NCBI GenBank assembly: GCA_036506275.1
Contig: DASXSB010000127.1
Coordinates: forward strand, 1-29,014
Source of the DNA: DASXSB01 sp036506275
Lineage (GTDB): Bacteria > Methylomirabilota > Methylomirabilia > Rokubacteriales > CSP1-6
Length of the DNA: 29,014 nucleotides
Reading direction: 5' to 3'
The position numbers and the translations under genes are program-made. This document shows, one piece after another, positions 14,337-23,287 of the stretch. The first letter of the stretch is position 1, and each line of letters opens with the position of its first letter. The notes beneath the pieces were generated by a model, which was not told where the DNA came from, did no database searches, and saw only the letters and a list, made by a program, of their open reading frames with translations.

Positions 14337-15710
14337 ATGCTCGAGGCCCTTCTCGAGTTCATCCGTCGCCTCCGCGCTCGACACGTCCCCGTCTCCCTCG
14401 TGGAGACGCTCGACGCCATGGACGCGCTCCGGCGCGTGGATCTCCTGCGCCGGCACGAAGTCTACGCCGCCCTCCGCGCCACCCTCGTCAAGCGCGCGGA
14501 GCATCTCGAGGCCTTCGACGCCCTCTTCGACGTCTGGTTCGCCACCGCGCCGCGCGCACCCGCGCCGGCGCCGTCGTCCTCGCCCACGGCGCCGTCGGCG
14601 GCGTCCGCCGGCGTCGCCGATCCTGAGCTGGTTCAGGCGCTGCTGGACGCCCTCGGCCGCGACGATGCCGAGGCCCTCCACGCTCTCGCCGCCACCGCCG
14701 TCCGCCGCTTCGCCGGCATCGAGGCGGAGGGCACGGCCTCCGCTCGTTACCATCTGTCGCGGGTCCTGCGCCAGCTCGCGCTGTCCGAGCTGCTGCGTCG
14801 CACGCTCCAGGACGAGCGCGAGGAAACGGGCGGTGGCCTCGGCGAGCGCCTGCGTCGCGACGAAGCGGCCCGGCGCGTCGAGGAGCTGCGACGCATGATC
14901 GCCGCCGCCGTGCGCGATCGCCTCGTCGACGTGAAGGGACGGTCGGCGGCGGCCGCGATGTACCGGGAGCCGCTCGTCGAGGACGCCGACGTCTTGCGGG
15001 CGTCGGCCGCGCAGCTCCGCGAGATGCGGCGCGCCATCCAGCCCCTCGCGCGCAAGCTGGCCGCCCGCATCGCCCGGCGCCGGCGCCTGCGGCGGGCGGG
15101 CCGTCTCGACGTGCGAAGAACGCTGCGGCGATCGCTGTCGGCGGGCGGCGTGCCGCTCGAGCCCGCGTTTCGACGGCGCAAGGTGTCCCGGCCGGAAGTG
15201 TACCTGCTCTGCGATCTCTCGGGCTCGGTGGCGGAGTTCGCGCGCTTCACCATGAGCCTGCTCTACGCGCTCACGGAGGAGCTGGGGCGCGTGCGCTCGT
15301 TCGCGTTCGTCGACGACGTCGACGAGGTCACGCCGCTGGTGGCGGCAGGCGGCGCGCCCCTCACGGGCGCCCACGTGCTGGCGCGCTCGCGTGCCGTGCG
15401 GGGCCAGGGGCACAGCGACTACGGCCACGTGCTCGACGCGTTCTGGGTGCGCTACGGCGAGAGCGGGCTCGGCCCCCGCAGCACGGTGATCATCTGCGGC
15501 GACGCGCGCACGAATTACCGCGATCCCGGCGTGCGGACGCTGCGCGCCATTGCCGCCCGCGCCCGACGCGTGTACTGGCTCAACCCCGAGCCGCGCGCGG
15601 AGTGGAACACCACGGACTCCGTGATCGGTCTCTACGCGCCGTACTGCACCGGCGTCTTCGAGGCGCGGACGCTCCGTCAGCTCGCCGCGTTCGTGCAGCA
15701 GATCGCGTGA
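14337..15710 (+). CDS. CoxE-like VWA-domain protein
   Basis: The 457-residue protein begins MLEALLEFIRRLRARHVPVS, typical of the CoxE/DUF58-like MoxR partners. A basic, helical middle region follows (KLAARIARRRRLRRAGRLD, then RRTLRRSLSAGGVPLEPAFR). The C-terminal VWA domain holds the MIDAS motif DLSGS (293-297) in VYLLCDLSGSVAEF, and later GQGHSDYG and VIICGDARTNYRD. Such proteins bind a divalent ion and work with MoxR ATPases in enzyme maturation. ATG 14337 is preferred to upstream in-frame starts, which would overlap the divergent oxidoreductase gene. The matching MoxR gene is at 6233-7096, on the opposite strand at the far end of the intervening operon. The gene converges with the propeller protein gene, 33 bp away. 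Confidence 0.85.
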   Translation: MLEALLEFIRRLRARHVPVSLVETLDAMDALRRVDLLRRHEVYAALRATLVKRAEHLEAFDALFDVWFATAPRAPAPAPSSSPTAPSAASAGVADPELVQALLDALGRDDAEALHALAATAVRRFAGIEAEGTASARYHLSRVLRQLALSELLRRTLQDEREETGGGLGERLRRDEAARRVEELRRMIAAAVRDRLVDVKGRSAAAAMYREPLVEDADVLRASAAQLREMRRAIQPLARKLAARIARRRRLRRAGRLDVRRTLRRSLSAGGVPLEPAFRRRKVSRPEVYLLCDLSGSVAEFARFTMSLLYALTEELGRVRSFAFVDDVDEVTPLVAAGGAPLTGAHVLARSRAVRGQGHSDYGHVLDAFWVRYGESGLGPRSTVIICGDARTNYRDPGVRTLRAIAARARRVYWLNPEPRAEWNTTDSVIGLYAPYCTGVFEARTLRQLAAFVQQIA

Positions 15711-15743
15711 GAGTTCGTAGCGGCACCGCGCGAACGAACGACG

Positions 15744-16964
15744 CTAAGGCACCATCGCGACCCCGACCACGGTCGAGCCATCGGCAAAGGTCGCCGTGAG
15801 CGTGAGCGTAGTGCCCGGCTGGAACAGCGCGTTCTGGAAATCGGCGGCGAAGACGACGAAGGTCGCGCCGTCCGCCACCGGCACGTTGACCGCCATCGTG
15901 CTCGGATTGTTCAGCAGCGGCCCGTCCAGCGTCGCCGCCATGCCGAGCGCCCAGTTGACGACGGTGCCGTCCGTCTCCCAGATCCCGCCCGTGCTGCTGC
16001 GTAGGTCGAGCCGCGTGATCGTGCGCGCGCCGCCGGCCAGCCTCGCCGTCAGCGTCGCGTCCGGCGCGCCGTCGGGGCCGAGGGCGAGATTGTCCTGGCC
16101 CACGCGATCGCGCACCATGCCGTTGTAGACGAGGCTCAGCGCCGCCGGCGCCCCCGCGGGGACGGTCGCGTTCGCGGACGCGGTCGAGCCGTCGGCGAAG
16201 GTCGCCGTCAGGGTGAGCGTCGTGCCCGGCACGAAGAGCGCGTTCTGGAAGTCGGCGGCGAACACCACGAAGCTCCCGCCGTCGGCCACGGGCGCGTTCA
16301 CCGCCATCGTGCTCGGATTGTTCAGCAGCGGCCCGTCCAGCGTCGCCGCCATCCCAAGCGCCCAGTTCACGACGGTGCCGTCCGTCTCCCAGATCCCCCC
16401 CGTGCTGCTGCGTAGATCCAGGCGCGTGATCGTGCGCGCGCCGCCGCCGAGCGTCGCCGTCAGCGTGCCGTCGAGCACGCCGTCGGCGCCGAGCGCGAGA
16501 TTGTCCTGCCCCACACGGTCGCGTACCTTGCCGTTGTCGACGACGTTCAGCGTCGGCGTCCCCACGGCCCCCGAGACCGTGGTGCTGGCGGACGCGGTGG
16601 AGCCGTCGGCGAAGGTCGCCGTCAGCGTGAGCGTCGTGCCCGGCACGAAGAGCGCGTTCTGGAAGTCGGCGGCGAACACCACGAAGCTCCCGCCATCCGC
16701 CACCGGCGCGTTCACCGCGATCGTGCTCGGGTTGTTGAGGAGCGGCCCGTCCAGCGTCGCCGCCATCCCGAGCGCCCAGTTCACGACGGCGCCGTCGGTT
16801 TCCCAGATCCCGCCCGTGCTGCTGCGCAGGTCGAGCCGCGTGATCGTGCGCGCGCCGCCGGCGAGCGTCGCCGTCAGCGTGCCGTCGAGCACGCCGTCCG
16901 CGCCGAGCGCGAGATTGTCCTGTCCCACGCGGTCGCGCACCTTGCCGTTGTACGTGAGTGAAAG
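15744..16964 (-). repeat. three tandem 137-138-codon repeats at the end of the propeller gene
   Basis: Copies lie at 16964-16551 (414 bp), 16550-16140 (411 bp) and 16139-15744 (396 bp including the stop). Each copy opens LSL.YNGKVRDRVGQDNLAL or a close variant. Each contains the invariant core TITRLDLRSSTGGIWETD, then WALGMAATLDGPLLNNPST and FVVFAADFQNALF, and ends TLTLTATFADGST. The copies are close to each other, and to those in the protease gene, in DNA as well as in protein. Confidence 0.95.
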
Positions 16965-19736
16965 CGACGGCGGGGTGACGACGACGGCGGCGTTCACCGT
17001 GAACCCGGCGGGCAGCGTGGCGCCGCCGCCCACGGGGTTGGTGACCGTCACCGCGCGCGGCCCCACCGCCGCCGTGGCGCTGATCGTGAGCGAGGCCGTG
17101 ATCTGCGACGCCAAACGCACGGTCACGTTGCTGACCGCGATGCCGACGTCGAAGCTCACGGTGGCGCCGGTCACGAAGCCGCCGCCGTTTATCGTGACGG
17201 GCACGCTCGTTCCCTGCGTCCCCTGGCCCGGCACTATGGACGTGAGGCCCACGACAGAGACATAGATCGGCTCACTACGCGCGACGACGTGCAACAGTTC
17301 GGAGGAATTCGGATCAGGCGTCAGCAGGCGAAGCTCGTAGCTCCCAGAATTCAGCGTACCGGGGAGCGTCAGTGCGAGCGCGCCCGTCGCGCCGCCGGTC
17401 GTTGCATAGGTCGCCTTCACGTTCGTGCTGTCAGAGCGCTCTCCGAGCGGGAAGAGTTCGAGTACGTCGCGCGTGGTCGGGGTAGGGATGCCGCCCCAGC
17501 TGGCGGTGATCATGCCACCCGGCGGGACCTCCGTCGGCGTGACTTCCAGATGAATCGGCGGGATGACGCCGGGGCCGCCGGCCGTGATCCTGGCGACGAA
17601 CGCGTCATTGCAGGGCTCGGACAAGAAGCACGTCCCGCCGCCAAAATTGCGCTGGAAGGCACCGGCAGTGGTCGGGAAGTCGAACGAGGATGTCACGCCG
17701 GACATGTGCACGTTGCCCGCAGAATCCACCGCGATGCCGCCCGCTCCGTCCGTCCCCTCCGTGTTCGCATTCGAGCCGTCTCGCTTTCCGCCGCCGAGAT
17801 ACGAGGAATAGAGGATGCGGGTGGCGTCGGGATTGAGCTTGGTGATGAACGCATCCGAGAGCCCGCGATTCTGCGTCTGAAACGCGTCACGGATCGGAAA
17901 ATCGAGCGACGTCGTGGACCCCGCGACGTAGACGTTGCCGGCGCCGTCGACGGCGATCGCCTCGCCGCTGTCGTCGAGTCCGCCCGCGAGATAGGTCGAA
18001 TAGACGAGCGATCCCGTTGGGGTGAACTTAGCGACGAACGCATCGACGCAGATCTGACCGAAACAGATCGGGAAGGGCGCGTTCGGCTGTACGACGCCGG
18101 CGGTCGTCGGGAAGTCGCCACCGCTCGTATCCCCGGTCACATAGGCATTCCCCTGGCTGTCCACCGCGATACCGTTGACGTGGTCGTCGAACGTTCCCCC
18201 GAGGTACGTGGAGTAGATGAGGCTGCTGCCGGTCGGATCGAGCTTCGCGACGAAGCCGGTGGTGCCGGCGGGCCCGCCGTGGTGGGCCGGCTGAAACGCG
18301 TTGACGACGGGGAAGTCGTGCGACTCTGTGCTGCCCGCGACGTACGCGTTGCCGGCGGCGTCGATGGCGATCGCGTTCGGCGACTCGTGGGCGGTTCCAC
18401 AGAGGAACGTCGAATAGACGAACCCGGTGCCGCCAGGATTGATCTTCGCCGCGAAGCCGTCGGCGAGGAAGCCGTTGCAATCGGTTGTCCGATAGGCGCC
18501 CGCCGTGGTCGGGAAGTCGTGCGAACCAGCCTGCGCGAGCCCGGTGACGTAGGCGTTACCGGCGCTGTCGACGGCGATTCCCTGTCCGCGAGACGAATCG
18601 CCGAGGCTGCCGCCGAAGGTGAACGAGTACACCAGAGCGCCTGCCGGGTTCAGCTTGGCGACGAGCACGCCAGCCGGATCGCTGCTCCCGAAGCAGAGTC
18701 CGATCCGCCCTGTGATGTACGCATTGCCGCCTCCGTCGACGGCGATGCCGCGTCCTTCGTCGTCGCAGGGGCCCCCGAGATACGTCGAGTAAACGAGGGC
18801 GCCGGTGGGGGAAAACTTGGCGACGAACGCGTCCTGATTCCCGCCGAGCGTTCGATCGGCGCCGGCCGTCGTCGGGAAATCCACGGACGACGTGGTACCC
18901 GTCACGTAGGCGTTGCCGGCGCCGTCGACGGCGATACGCAGAGCGCCGTCATCACCGCTGCCCCCCAGATACGTCGAGTACACGAGCACGGGATCGATCA
19001 CGAGCGCCTGCGCCTGGTCATGAGTGCCCACGCGGATGCCGACCTCACGCGCTCCTTTGAGCACGTATCTACCCGTCACGTCGCGGCGGACGCCCTCGAC
19101 CTCCTGATAGACGACGGGCCGGAGCTGACGGAGCTCACCGGCGGCCGTGTGCACCACGAGGTCGCCGTCCGCGCTGACGTCGAGCCGGTCCGCGCCGTCG
19201 AAGGCGAGGGCGATGGCAGCAGGGTCGGCGCCGGGCGCCAGCACGAAGTCGTATTCCACCTCATCCTGGCGACCGTGGTAGACGAGGTCGATCCCGGGAT
19301 AGACGTCCGTGTACTTCACCGCCGCAAAGATCGGGACGCCGGTGATGCGCGTGGCGGCGGGGCCGCGCTTGAAGTAGTTCGCCTTGCCGGCGAGCTCACC
19401 GACTCCGGCGATGCGCGGTGCCTGATTCGCGCCCACGAGCTTCATGCGCACGACCGCACGATCCTCGCCGCGGTTCCGGAGCGTCATCACGGCGTCGGTC
19501 GGCGTGAGGAACAGCGTGTAGGCGTTTGCCCGCGCGATGAACCGTACCTCCTCGTCCGTCTGCCCCTGGTTCATCTCGAACGCGACGCGGGTGCGCAACG
19601 CCGTCACCGCTCGTGCAGGGGGGACTCCGGGCGCGCCCGGGACAGTGCGGTCCACCTCGGCGGCGCCCACCGAGCTGGGAACGAAAACGCCGGCGATGAA
19701 AGCCATGACGACGATGAAGACCTGCAGCTGTTGCAT
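15744..19736 (-). CDS. secreted SBBP seven-bladed propeller protein with TIG-like domain and three C-terminal repeats
   Basis: ATG 19736 follows GGAGGA by 5 nt and opens a signal peptide (MQQLQVFIVVMAFIAGVFVP). Residues about 35-245 resemble the N-terminal domain common in SBBP proteins (AFEMNQGQTDEEVRFIARA, YPGIDLVYHGRQDEVEYDFV). From about 248 to 715 there are seven repeats of the type VYSTYLGG..DD..GIAVD..GNAYVTG..DFPTTAG..DAFVAK, the number needed for one closed propeller. An Ig-like segment (about 720-820) and a TIG-like domain (about 825-920) follow. Three 132-138-residue repeats (925-1330) complete the protein, and the last repeat ends at the stop codon. The function is unknown; cell-surface binding is likely by architecture. 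It lies downstream of the subtilase gene, which carries the same TIG domain and repeats. Confidence 0.88.
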   Translation of the reverse strand: MQQLQVFIVVMAFIAGVFVPSSVGAAEVDRTVPGAPGVPPARAVTALRTRVAFEMNQGQTDEEVRFIARANAYTLFLTPTDAVMTLRNRGEDRAVVRMKLVGANQAPRIAGVGELAGKANYFKRGPAATRITGVPIFAAVKYTDVYPGIDLVYHGRQDEVEYDFVLAPGADPAAIALAFDGADRLDVSADGDLVVHTAAGELRQLRPVVYQEVEGVRRDVTGRYVLKGAREVGIRVGTHDQAQALVIDPVLVYSTYLGGSGDDGALRIAVDGAGNAYVTGTTSSVDFPTTAGADRTLGGNQDAFVAKFSPTGALVYSTYLGGPCDDEGRGIAVDGGGNAYITGRIGLCFGSSDPAGVLVAKLNPAGALVYSFTFGGSLGDSSRGQGIAVDSAGNAYVTGLAQAGSHDFPTTAGAYRTTDCNGFLADGFAAKINPGGTGFVYSTFLCGTAHESPNAIAIDAAGNAYVAGSTESHDFPVVNAFQPAHHGGPAGTTGFVAKLDPTGSSLIYSTYLGGTFDDHVNGIAVDSQGNAYVTGDTSGGDFPTTAGVVQPNAPFPICFGQICVDAFVAKFTPTGSLVYSTYLAGGLDDSGEAIAVDGAGNVYVAGSTTSLDFPIRDAFQTQNRGLSDAFITKLNPDATRILYSSYLGGGKRDGSNANTEGTDGAGGIAVDSAGNVHMSGVTSSFDFPTTAGAFQRNFGGGTCFLSEPCNDAFVARITAGGPGVIPPIHLEVTPTEVPPGGMITASWGGIPTPTTRDVLELFPLGERSDSTNVKATYATTGGATGALALTLPGTLNSGSYELRLLTPDPNSSELLHVVARSEPIYVSVVGLTSIVPGQGTQGTSVPVTINGGGFVTGATVSFDVGIAVSNVTVRLASQITASLTISATAAVGPRAVTVTNPVGGGATLPAGFTVNAAVVVTPPSLSLTYNGKVRDRVGQDNLALGADGVLDGTLTATLAGGARTITRLDLRSSTGGIWETDGAVVNWALGMAATLDGPLLNNPSTIAVNAPVADGGSFVVFAADFQNALFVPGTTLTLTATFADGSTASASTTVSGAVGTPTLNVVDNGKVRDRVGQDNLALGADGVLDGTLTATLGGGARTITRLDLRSSTGGIWETDGTVVNWALGMAATLDGPLLNNPSTMAVNAPVADGGSFVVFAADFQNALFVPGTTLTLTATFADGSTASANATVPAGAPAALSLVYNGMVRDRVGQDNLALGPDGAPDATLTARLAGGARTITRLDLRSSTGGIWETDGTVVNWALGMAATLDGPLLNNPSTMAVNVPVADGATFVVFAADFQNALFQPGTTLTLTATFADGSTVVGVAMVP

Positions 19737-19993
19737 CACTTCCTCCACCGTTGCGGGGTCCGGTCCCCGGTCCCAGTCGTTCGTGCGTTCGGGACGTGCG
19801 ATTTACGCATCACGTAGTGGCTGCACGGCAAGGCCCCTGCCAAGCCGGGCCGAACGCCGCCACGCTTCAGAACACGGCGAGATATTTGACATGGTCGTGT
19901 GGGCGAGAGGCCGTGCTGCGAACGGGCACAGGAACCGCTGTCTGCTGCAGGAGACACGGTGTCTCCGCCGGAGCAGGCGCGGGAGAGAGCTCG
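19737..19993. other. intergenic region with stem-loops between protease and propeller genes
   Basis: No gene is visible in this 257-bp gap. At 19950-19966 GGAGACA / TGTCTCC forms a perfect 7-bp stem with a 3-nt loop, about 27 bp beyond the protease stop. There is no T-run, so it may be an mRNA 3'-end or processing element. At 19754-19769 CGGGG / CCCCG forms a small hairpin just upstream of the propeller gene's ribosome site. No convincing promoter was identified. Confidence 0.4.
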
Positions 19994-21628
19994 CTACGGA
20001 ACGATCGCGACCCCGATCGCGCTCGAGCCGTCCGCGAAGGTCGCCGTCAGCGTCAGCTTCGTCCCGGGCGGGAAGAGCGCGCCCTGGAAGTCGGCCGCGA
20101 AGACGACGAAGCTCGCGCCATCCGCGACGGGAACGTTCACCGCCATCGTGCTGGGATTGTTCAGCAGTGCCGTGTCCAGCGTCGCCGCCATGCCGAGCGC
20201 CCAGTTGATGGTGGCGGCGTCCGTCTCCCAGATGCCGCCCGTGCTGCTGCGCAGGTCGAGCCGCGTGATCGTGCGTGCGCCGCCGGCGAGCGTCGCCGTC
20301 AGCGTCGCGTCCGGCGTGCCGTCGGCGCCGAGGGCGAGGTTCCCCTGGCCCACGCGGTCGCGCACCTTGCCGTTGTAGACGAGGTTGAGCGCCGCCCCCG
20401 CGGGCGCGGACACCGTGGTGCTGGCGGACGCCGTGGAGCCGTCGGCAAAGGTCGCCGTCAGCGTGAGCGTCGTTGCCGGCAAGAACAGCGCGTTCTGAAA
20501 GTCGGCGGCGAACACCGCGAAGCTGCCGCCGTCGGCGACGGGGACGTTCACCTCCATCGTGCTCGGGTTGTTGAGGAGCGGCCCGTCCAGCGTCGCCGCC
20601 ATGCCGAGCGCCCAGTTGACGGTGGCGGCATCCGTCTCCCAGATGCCGCCCGTGCTGCTGCGCAAGTCGAGCCGCGTGATCGTGTGCGCGCCGCCGGTGA
20701 GCGTCGCCGTCATCGTCGCGTCCGGCGCGCCGTCGGGGCCGAGGGCGAGATTGTCCTGGCCCACGCGATCTCGCACCATACCGTTGTAGACGAGGCTGAG
20801 CGCCCCCGGGGCCGCGGCGGGCACGGTCGCGGACGCGGACGCCGTTCCACCATCGGCAAACGTCGCCGTCAGCGTGAGCGTCGTGCCCGGCACGAAGAGC
20901 GCGTTCTGGAAGTCGGCGGCGAAGACCACGAAGCTCGTGCCGTCCGCCACCGGCACGTTCACCGCCATCGTGCTCGGATTGTTGAGGAGCGGCCCGTCCA
21001 GCGTGGCCGCCATGCCGAGCGCCCAGTTGACGACGGTGCCGTCGGTCTCCCAGATGCCGCCCGTGCTGCTGCGCAGATCGAGCCGCGTGATCGTGCGCGC
21101 GCCGCCGGTTAGCGTCGCCGTCAGCGTGCCGTCGAGGACGCCGTCGGCGCCGAGGGCGAGATTGTCCTGGCCCACGCGGTCGCGCACCTTGCCGTTGTAG
21201 ACGAGGGAAAGCGCGCCCGCGACGACCGGCGGCGTTGGAACGATCGCGCTCGCGGACGCGATCGAACCATCGGCGAAGCGCGCCGTCAGCGTCAGCGTGG
21301 TGCCCGGCACCAGGAGCGCGTTCTGGAAGTCGGCGGCGAAGACCACGAAGCTGCCGCCGTCCGGCACGGGGGCGTTCACCGCCATCGTGCTCGGATTGTT
21401 CAGCAGCGGTCCGTCGAGCGTCGCCGCCATCCCGAGGGCCCAGTTCACGACGGCGCCGTCCGTTTCCCAGATGCCGCCCGTGCTGCTGCGCAGGTCGAGG
21501 CGCGTGATCGTGCGCGTGCCGCCCCCGAGCGTCGCCGTCAGCGTGCCGTCGAGGGCGCCGTCGGGGCCGAGGGCGAGATTGTCTTGCCCGACGCGGTCGC
21601 GCAGCTTGCCGTTGTACGTCAGCGAGAG
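19994..21628 (-). repeat. four tandem 137-139-codon repeats at the end of the protease gene
   Basis: Copies lie at 21628-21212 (417 bp), 21211-20801 (411), 20800-20390 (411) and 20389-19994 (396 including the stop). They share the core TITRLDLRSSTGGIWETD with the three copies in the propeller gene. As in that gene, the last copy ends exactly at the stop codon. The 95-residue TIG-like segment just before the first copy (about 21920-21640) is also nearly the same as the one at about 17260-16970. Confidence 0.95.
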
Positions 21629-23287
21629 CGACGGCGGGACAACCACCACGGCGGCGTTCACGGTGAACCCCGCGGGCAGCGTGGCGCCGTCGCCCACCGG
21701 GTTGGTGACGGTCACCGCGCGTGGCCCCACGGCCGCCGTAGCGCCGATCGTGAGGGTCGCCGTGATCTGCGACGCCGAGCGGACGACGACGTTGCTGACG
21801 GCGATGCCGGGGCCGAAGCCGACGGCGGCGCCGGTGACGAAACCGCCCCCGTTGATCGTGACGGGGACCGTCGTCCCCTGCGTGCCCTGGCCCGGCACCA
21901 CGGACGTGAGGCTCACGATGGGCGCGAAGATCGTGAGCGCCTGATCGAGCCTGATGCGCGGCCGCGTGACGCTGCCGCCAGGGCGCGTGTCGCTGATCGG
22001 GACGCCCGTCGCCTGGAGCGCGGACAGGACGTCGGTGACGCCGGCGGACGGCGCCGCCTGCTTCAGCACCGCCCATGCCCCCGCCACGTGCGGCGCCGCC
22101 ATCGACGTCCCGCTCGCGATGGCAAAGCCGCCGCCCGCGAACGACGAGCGGATCGAGTCGCCGGGCGCGAACAGGGACAGGAACGGCGCCGCATTGGAGA
22201 ACGACGCGACGACGTCCGTCTTGGTGGTAGCGCCCACGCTGACCGCGGTCGAGACGCACGCGGGCGAGCTCACCCCGTTGGTGGTGCCGTTGTTGCCCGC
22301 CGCCACCACGGTCGCGATCCCGACCGAGCGCAGGTTGTCGATGATCGGCTTGTGGGGCGCGGTGTCGCACGTGGTGGTGAAGGGATCGCCGCCGAGGCTC
22401 ATGTTGACGGCGGCGACGTTGCGGACGCCGTGAAGCGCGAACACGCGCTCGAGGCCGGCGATGACGTCGGACGTCCACGCCAGCACGCACGGGGGCGCGG
22501 AGGGCGAACAGGAGGCGGCGCTCGTGAAGCGGGAGAACACCTGCACGGACATGAGCTGCGCACCCTTGGCGACGCCCGAAAAGCTCACGCCGGCGCCGGC
22601 ACCATTGCCGGCCGCGATCCCGGCCACGTGCGTTCCATGCCAGCACCCGGCGAGCGCGCAGGGGACACCGGCACCGGGGCCGAGCTCCTCGTCGGTGCCG
22701 TTGGGGCAGACGGTCGTGCTCGGGCTCGGTCCCCCCGTCGTCGTCGAGAAACACGCCTCCTCTACGACCTTGCCGGCGAGGAACAGATGCGCGGAGTCGA
22801 CGCCGGTGTCGACGATGGCGATCACGGTGCCGGTGCCGTCGAAGCCGCGACTCCATGCCAGAGGCCCGCCGATGAGCGGAACGCTGTCGGGAAGGCTCGG
22901 GACGTGAAGCTTGTCCTCGACCACGCGGGCCACCCAGAACGACGAGGCCTCCAGCTCGGCGAGAGCGTCGAGGCCGACCTCCAGCGCCACCAGGGGAACG
23001 GTGTCGAACTGGTGAACGACGCGATGGCCGTGCCGGGCGAGGCGTGCCATGACCTGGCGCCGCACGGTCGCGATGTCCGCGCGCTGAACCGTGACGCCCG
23101 CCGCCGACAGCAATCCTTCCCCGACGTGAGCACGGCCGGGAAGACGCATCTCCGCGATGACGCGCACGCTACCCTCGCGCAACGCGCGCTCGCGCAGCTC
23201 GACGGGCACAACGCCGCTCGCCCCGTGCGCGGGGACCGGAGCCCAACGCACCACGCTCGCGAGCACACAGAGAAGGCTCGCGAGCAC
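19994..23287 (-). CDS. secreted subtilisin-family (S8) serine protease with TIG-like domain and four C-terminal repeats
   Basis: From GTG 23287 the protein has 1097 residues. A hydrophobic signal segment is followed by an I9-like propeptide (about 30-125: RVIAEMRLPG, VMARLARHGHRVVHQFDTVP, LVALEVGLDALAELEAS). The catalytic domain carries Asp160 (IAIVDTGVD), His217 (WHGTHVAG), the oxyanion Asn in VVAAGNNGT and Ser395 (GTSMAAPH), so the active site is complete. A TIG-like domain (about 460-553) and four repeats (554-1097) follow. The start is uncertain. In-frame codons upstream of the GTG continue a signal peptide with a basic head (RAVRSRLSLPLLLLC) but contain only ATA and CTG as possible starts, and no Shine-Dalgarno precedes the GTG. 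It lies 56 bp after the stand-alone propeptide-like gene. The repeats probably serve surface attachment or substrate binding. Confidence 0.9.
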   Translation of the reverse strand: MLASLLCVLASVVRWAPVPAHGASGVVPVELRERALREGSVRVIAEMRLPGRAHVGEGLLSAAGVTVQRADIATVRRQVMARLARHGHRVVHQFDTVPLVALEVGLDALAELEASSFWVARVVEDKLHVPSLPDSVPLIGGPLAWSRGFDGTGTVIAIVDTGVDSAHLFLAGKVVEEACFSTTTGGPSPSTTVCPNGTDEELGPGAGVPCALAGCWHGTHVAGIAAGNGAGAGVSFSGVAKGAQLMSVQVFSRFTSAASCSPSAPPCVLAWTSDVIAGLERVFALHGVRNVAAVNMSLGGDPFTTTCDTAPHKPIIDNLRSVGIATVVAAGNNGTTNGVSSPACVSTAVSVGATTKTDVVASFSNAAPFLSLFAPGDSIRSSFAGGGFAIASGTSMAAPHVAGAWAVLKQAAPSAGVTDVLSALQATGVPISDTRPGGSVTRPRIRLDQALTIFAPIVSLTSVVPGQGTQGTTVPVTINGGGFVTGAAVGFGPGIAVSNVVVRSASQITATLTIGATAAVGPRAVTVTNPVGDGATLPAGFTVNAAVVVVPPSLSLTYNGKLRDRVGQDNLALGPDGALDGTLTATLGGGTRTITRLDLRSSTGGIWETDGAVVNWALGMAATLDGPLLNNPSTMAVNAPVPDGGSFVVFAADFQNALLVPGTTLTLTARFADGSIASASAIVPTPPVVAGALSLVYNGKVRDRVGQDNLALGADGVLDGTLTATLTGGARTITRLDLRSSTGGIWETDGTVVNWALGMAATLDGPLLNNPSTMAVNVPVADGTSFVVFAADFQNALFVPGTTLTLTATFADGGTASASATVPAAAPGALSLVYNGMVRDRVGQDNLALGPDGAPDATMTATLTGGAHTITRLDLRSSTGGIWETDAATVNWALGMAATLDGPLLNNPSTMEVNVPVADGGSFAVFAADFQNALFLPATTLTLTATFADGSTASASTTVSAPAGAALNLVYNGKVRDRVGQGNLALGADGTPDATLTATLAGGARTITRLDLRSSTGGIWETDAATINWALGMAATLDTALLNNPSTMAVNVPVADGASFVVFAADFQGALFPPGTKLTLTATFADGSSAIGVAIVP

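Noticed and set aside
17289..19817. An 842-codon open frame on the plus strand
   Set aside because: It lies antisense to the well-supported propeller gene, is Arg/Asp/Gly-rich without domains, and reflects the GC-rich codon pattern of the true gene.
15744..21628. CRISPR-like or satellite repeat array
   Set aside because: Units are 396-417 bp, in frame, and code for a conserved domain; there are no short repeats with unique spacers.
19803..22856. A 1017-codon open frame on the minus strand
   Set aside because: It is another reading frame of the protease gene. The composition is Arg/Gly/His-rich with no motifs, while the protease frame has a complete catalytic triad.
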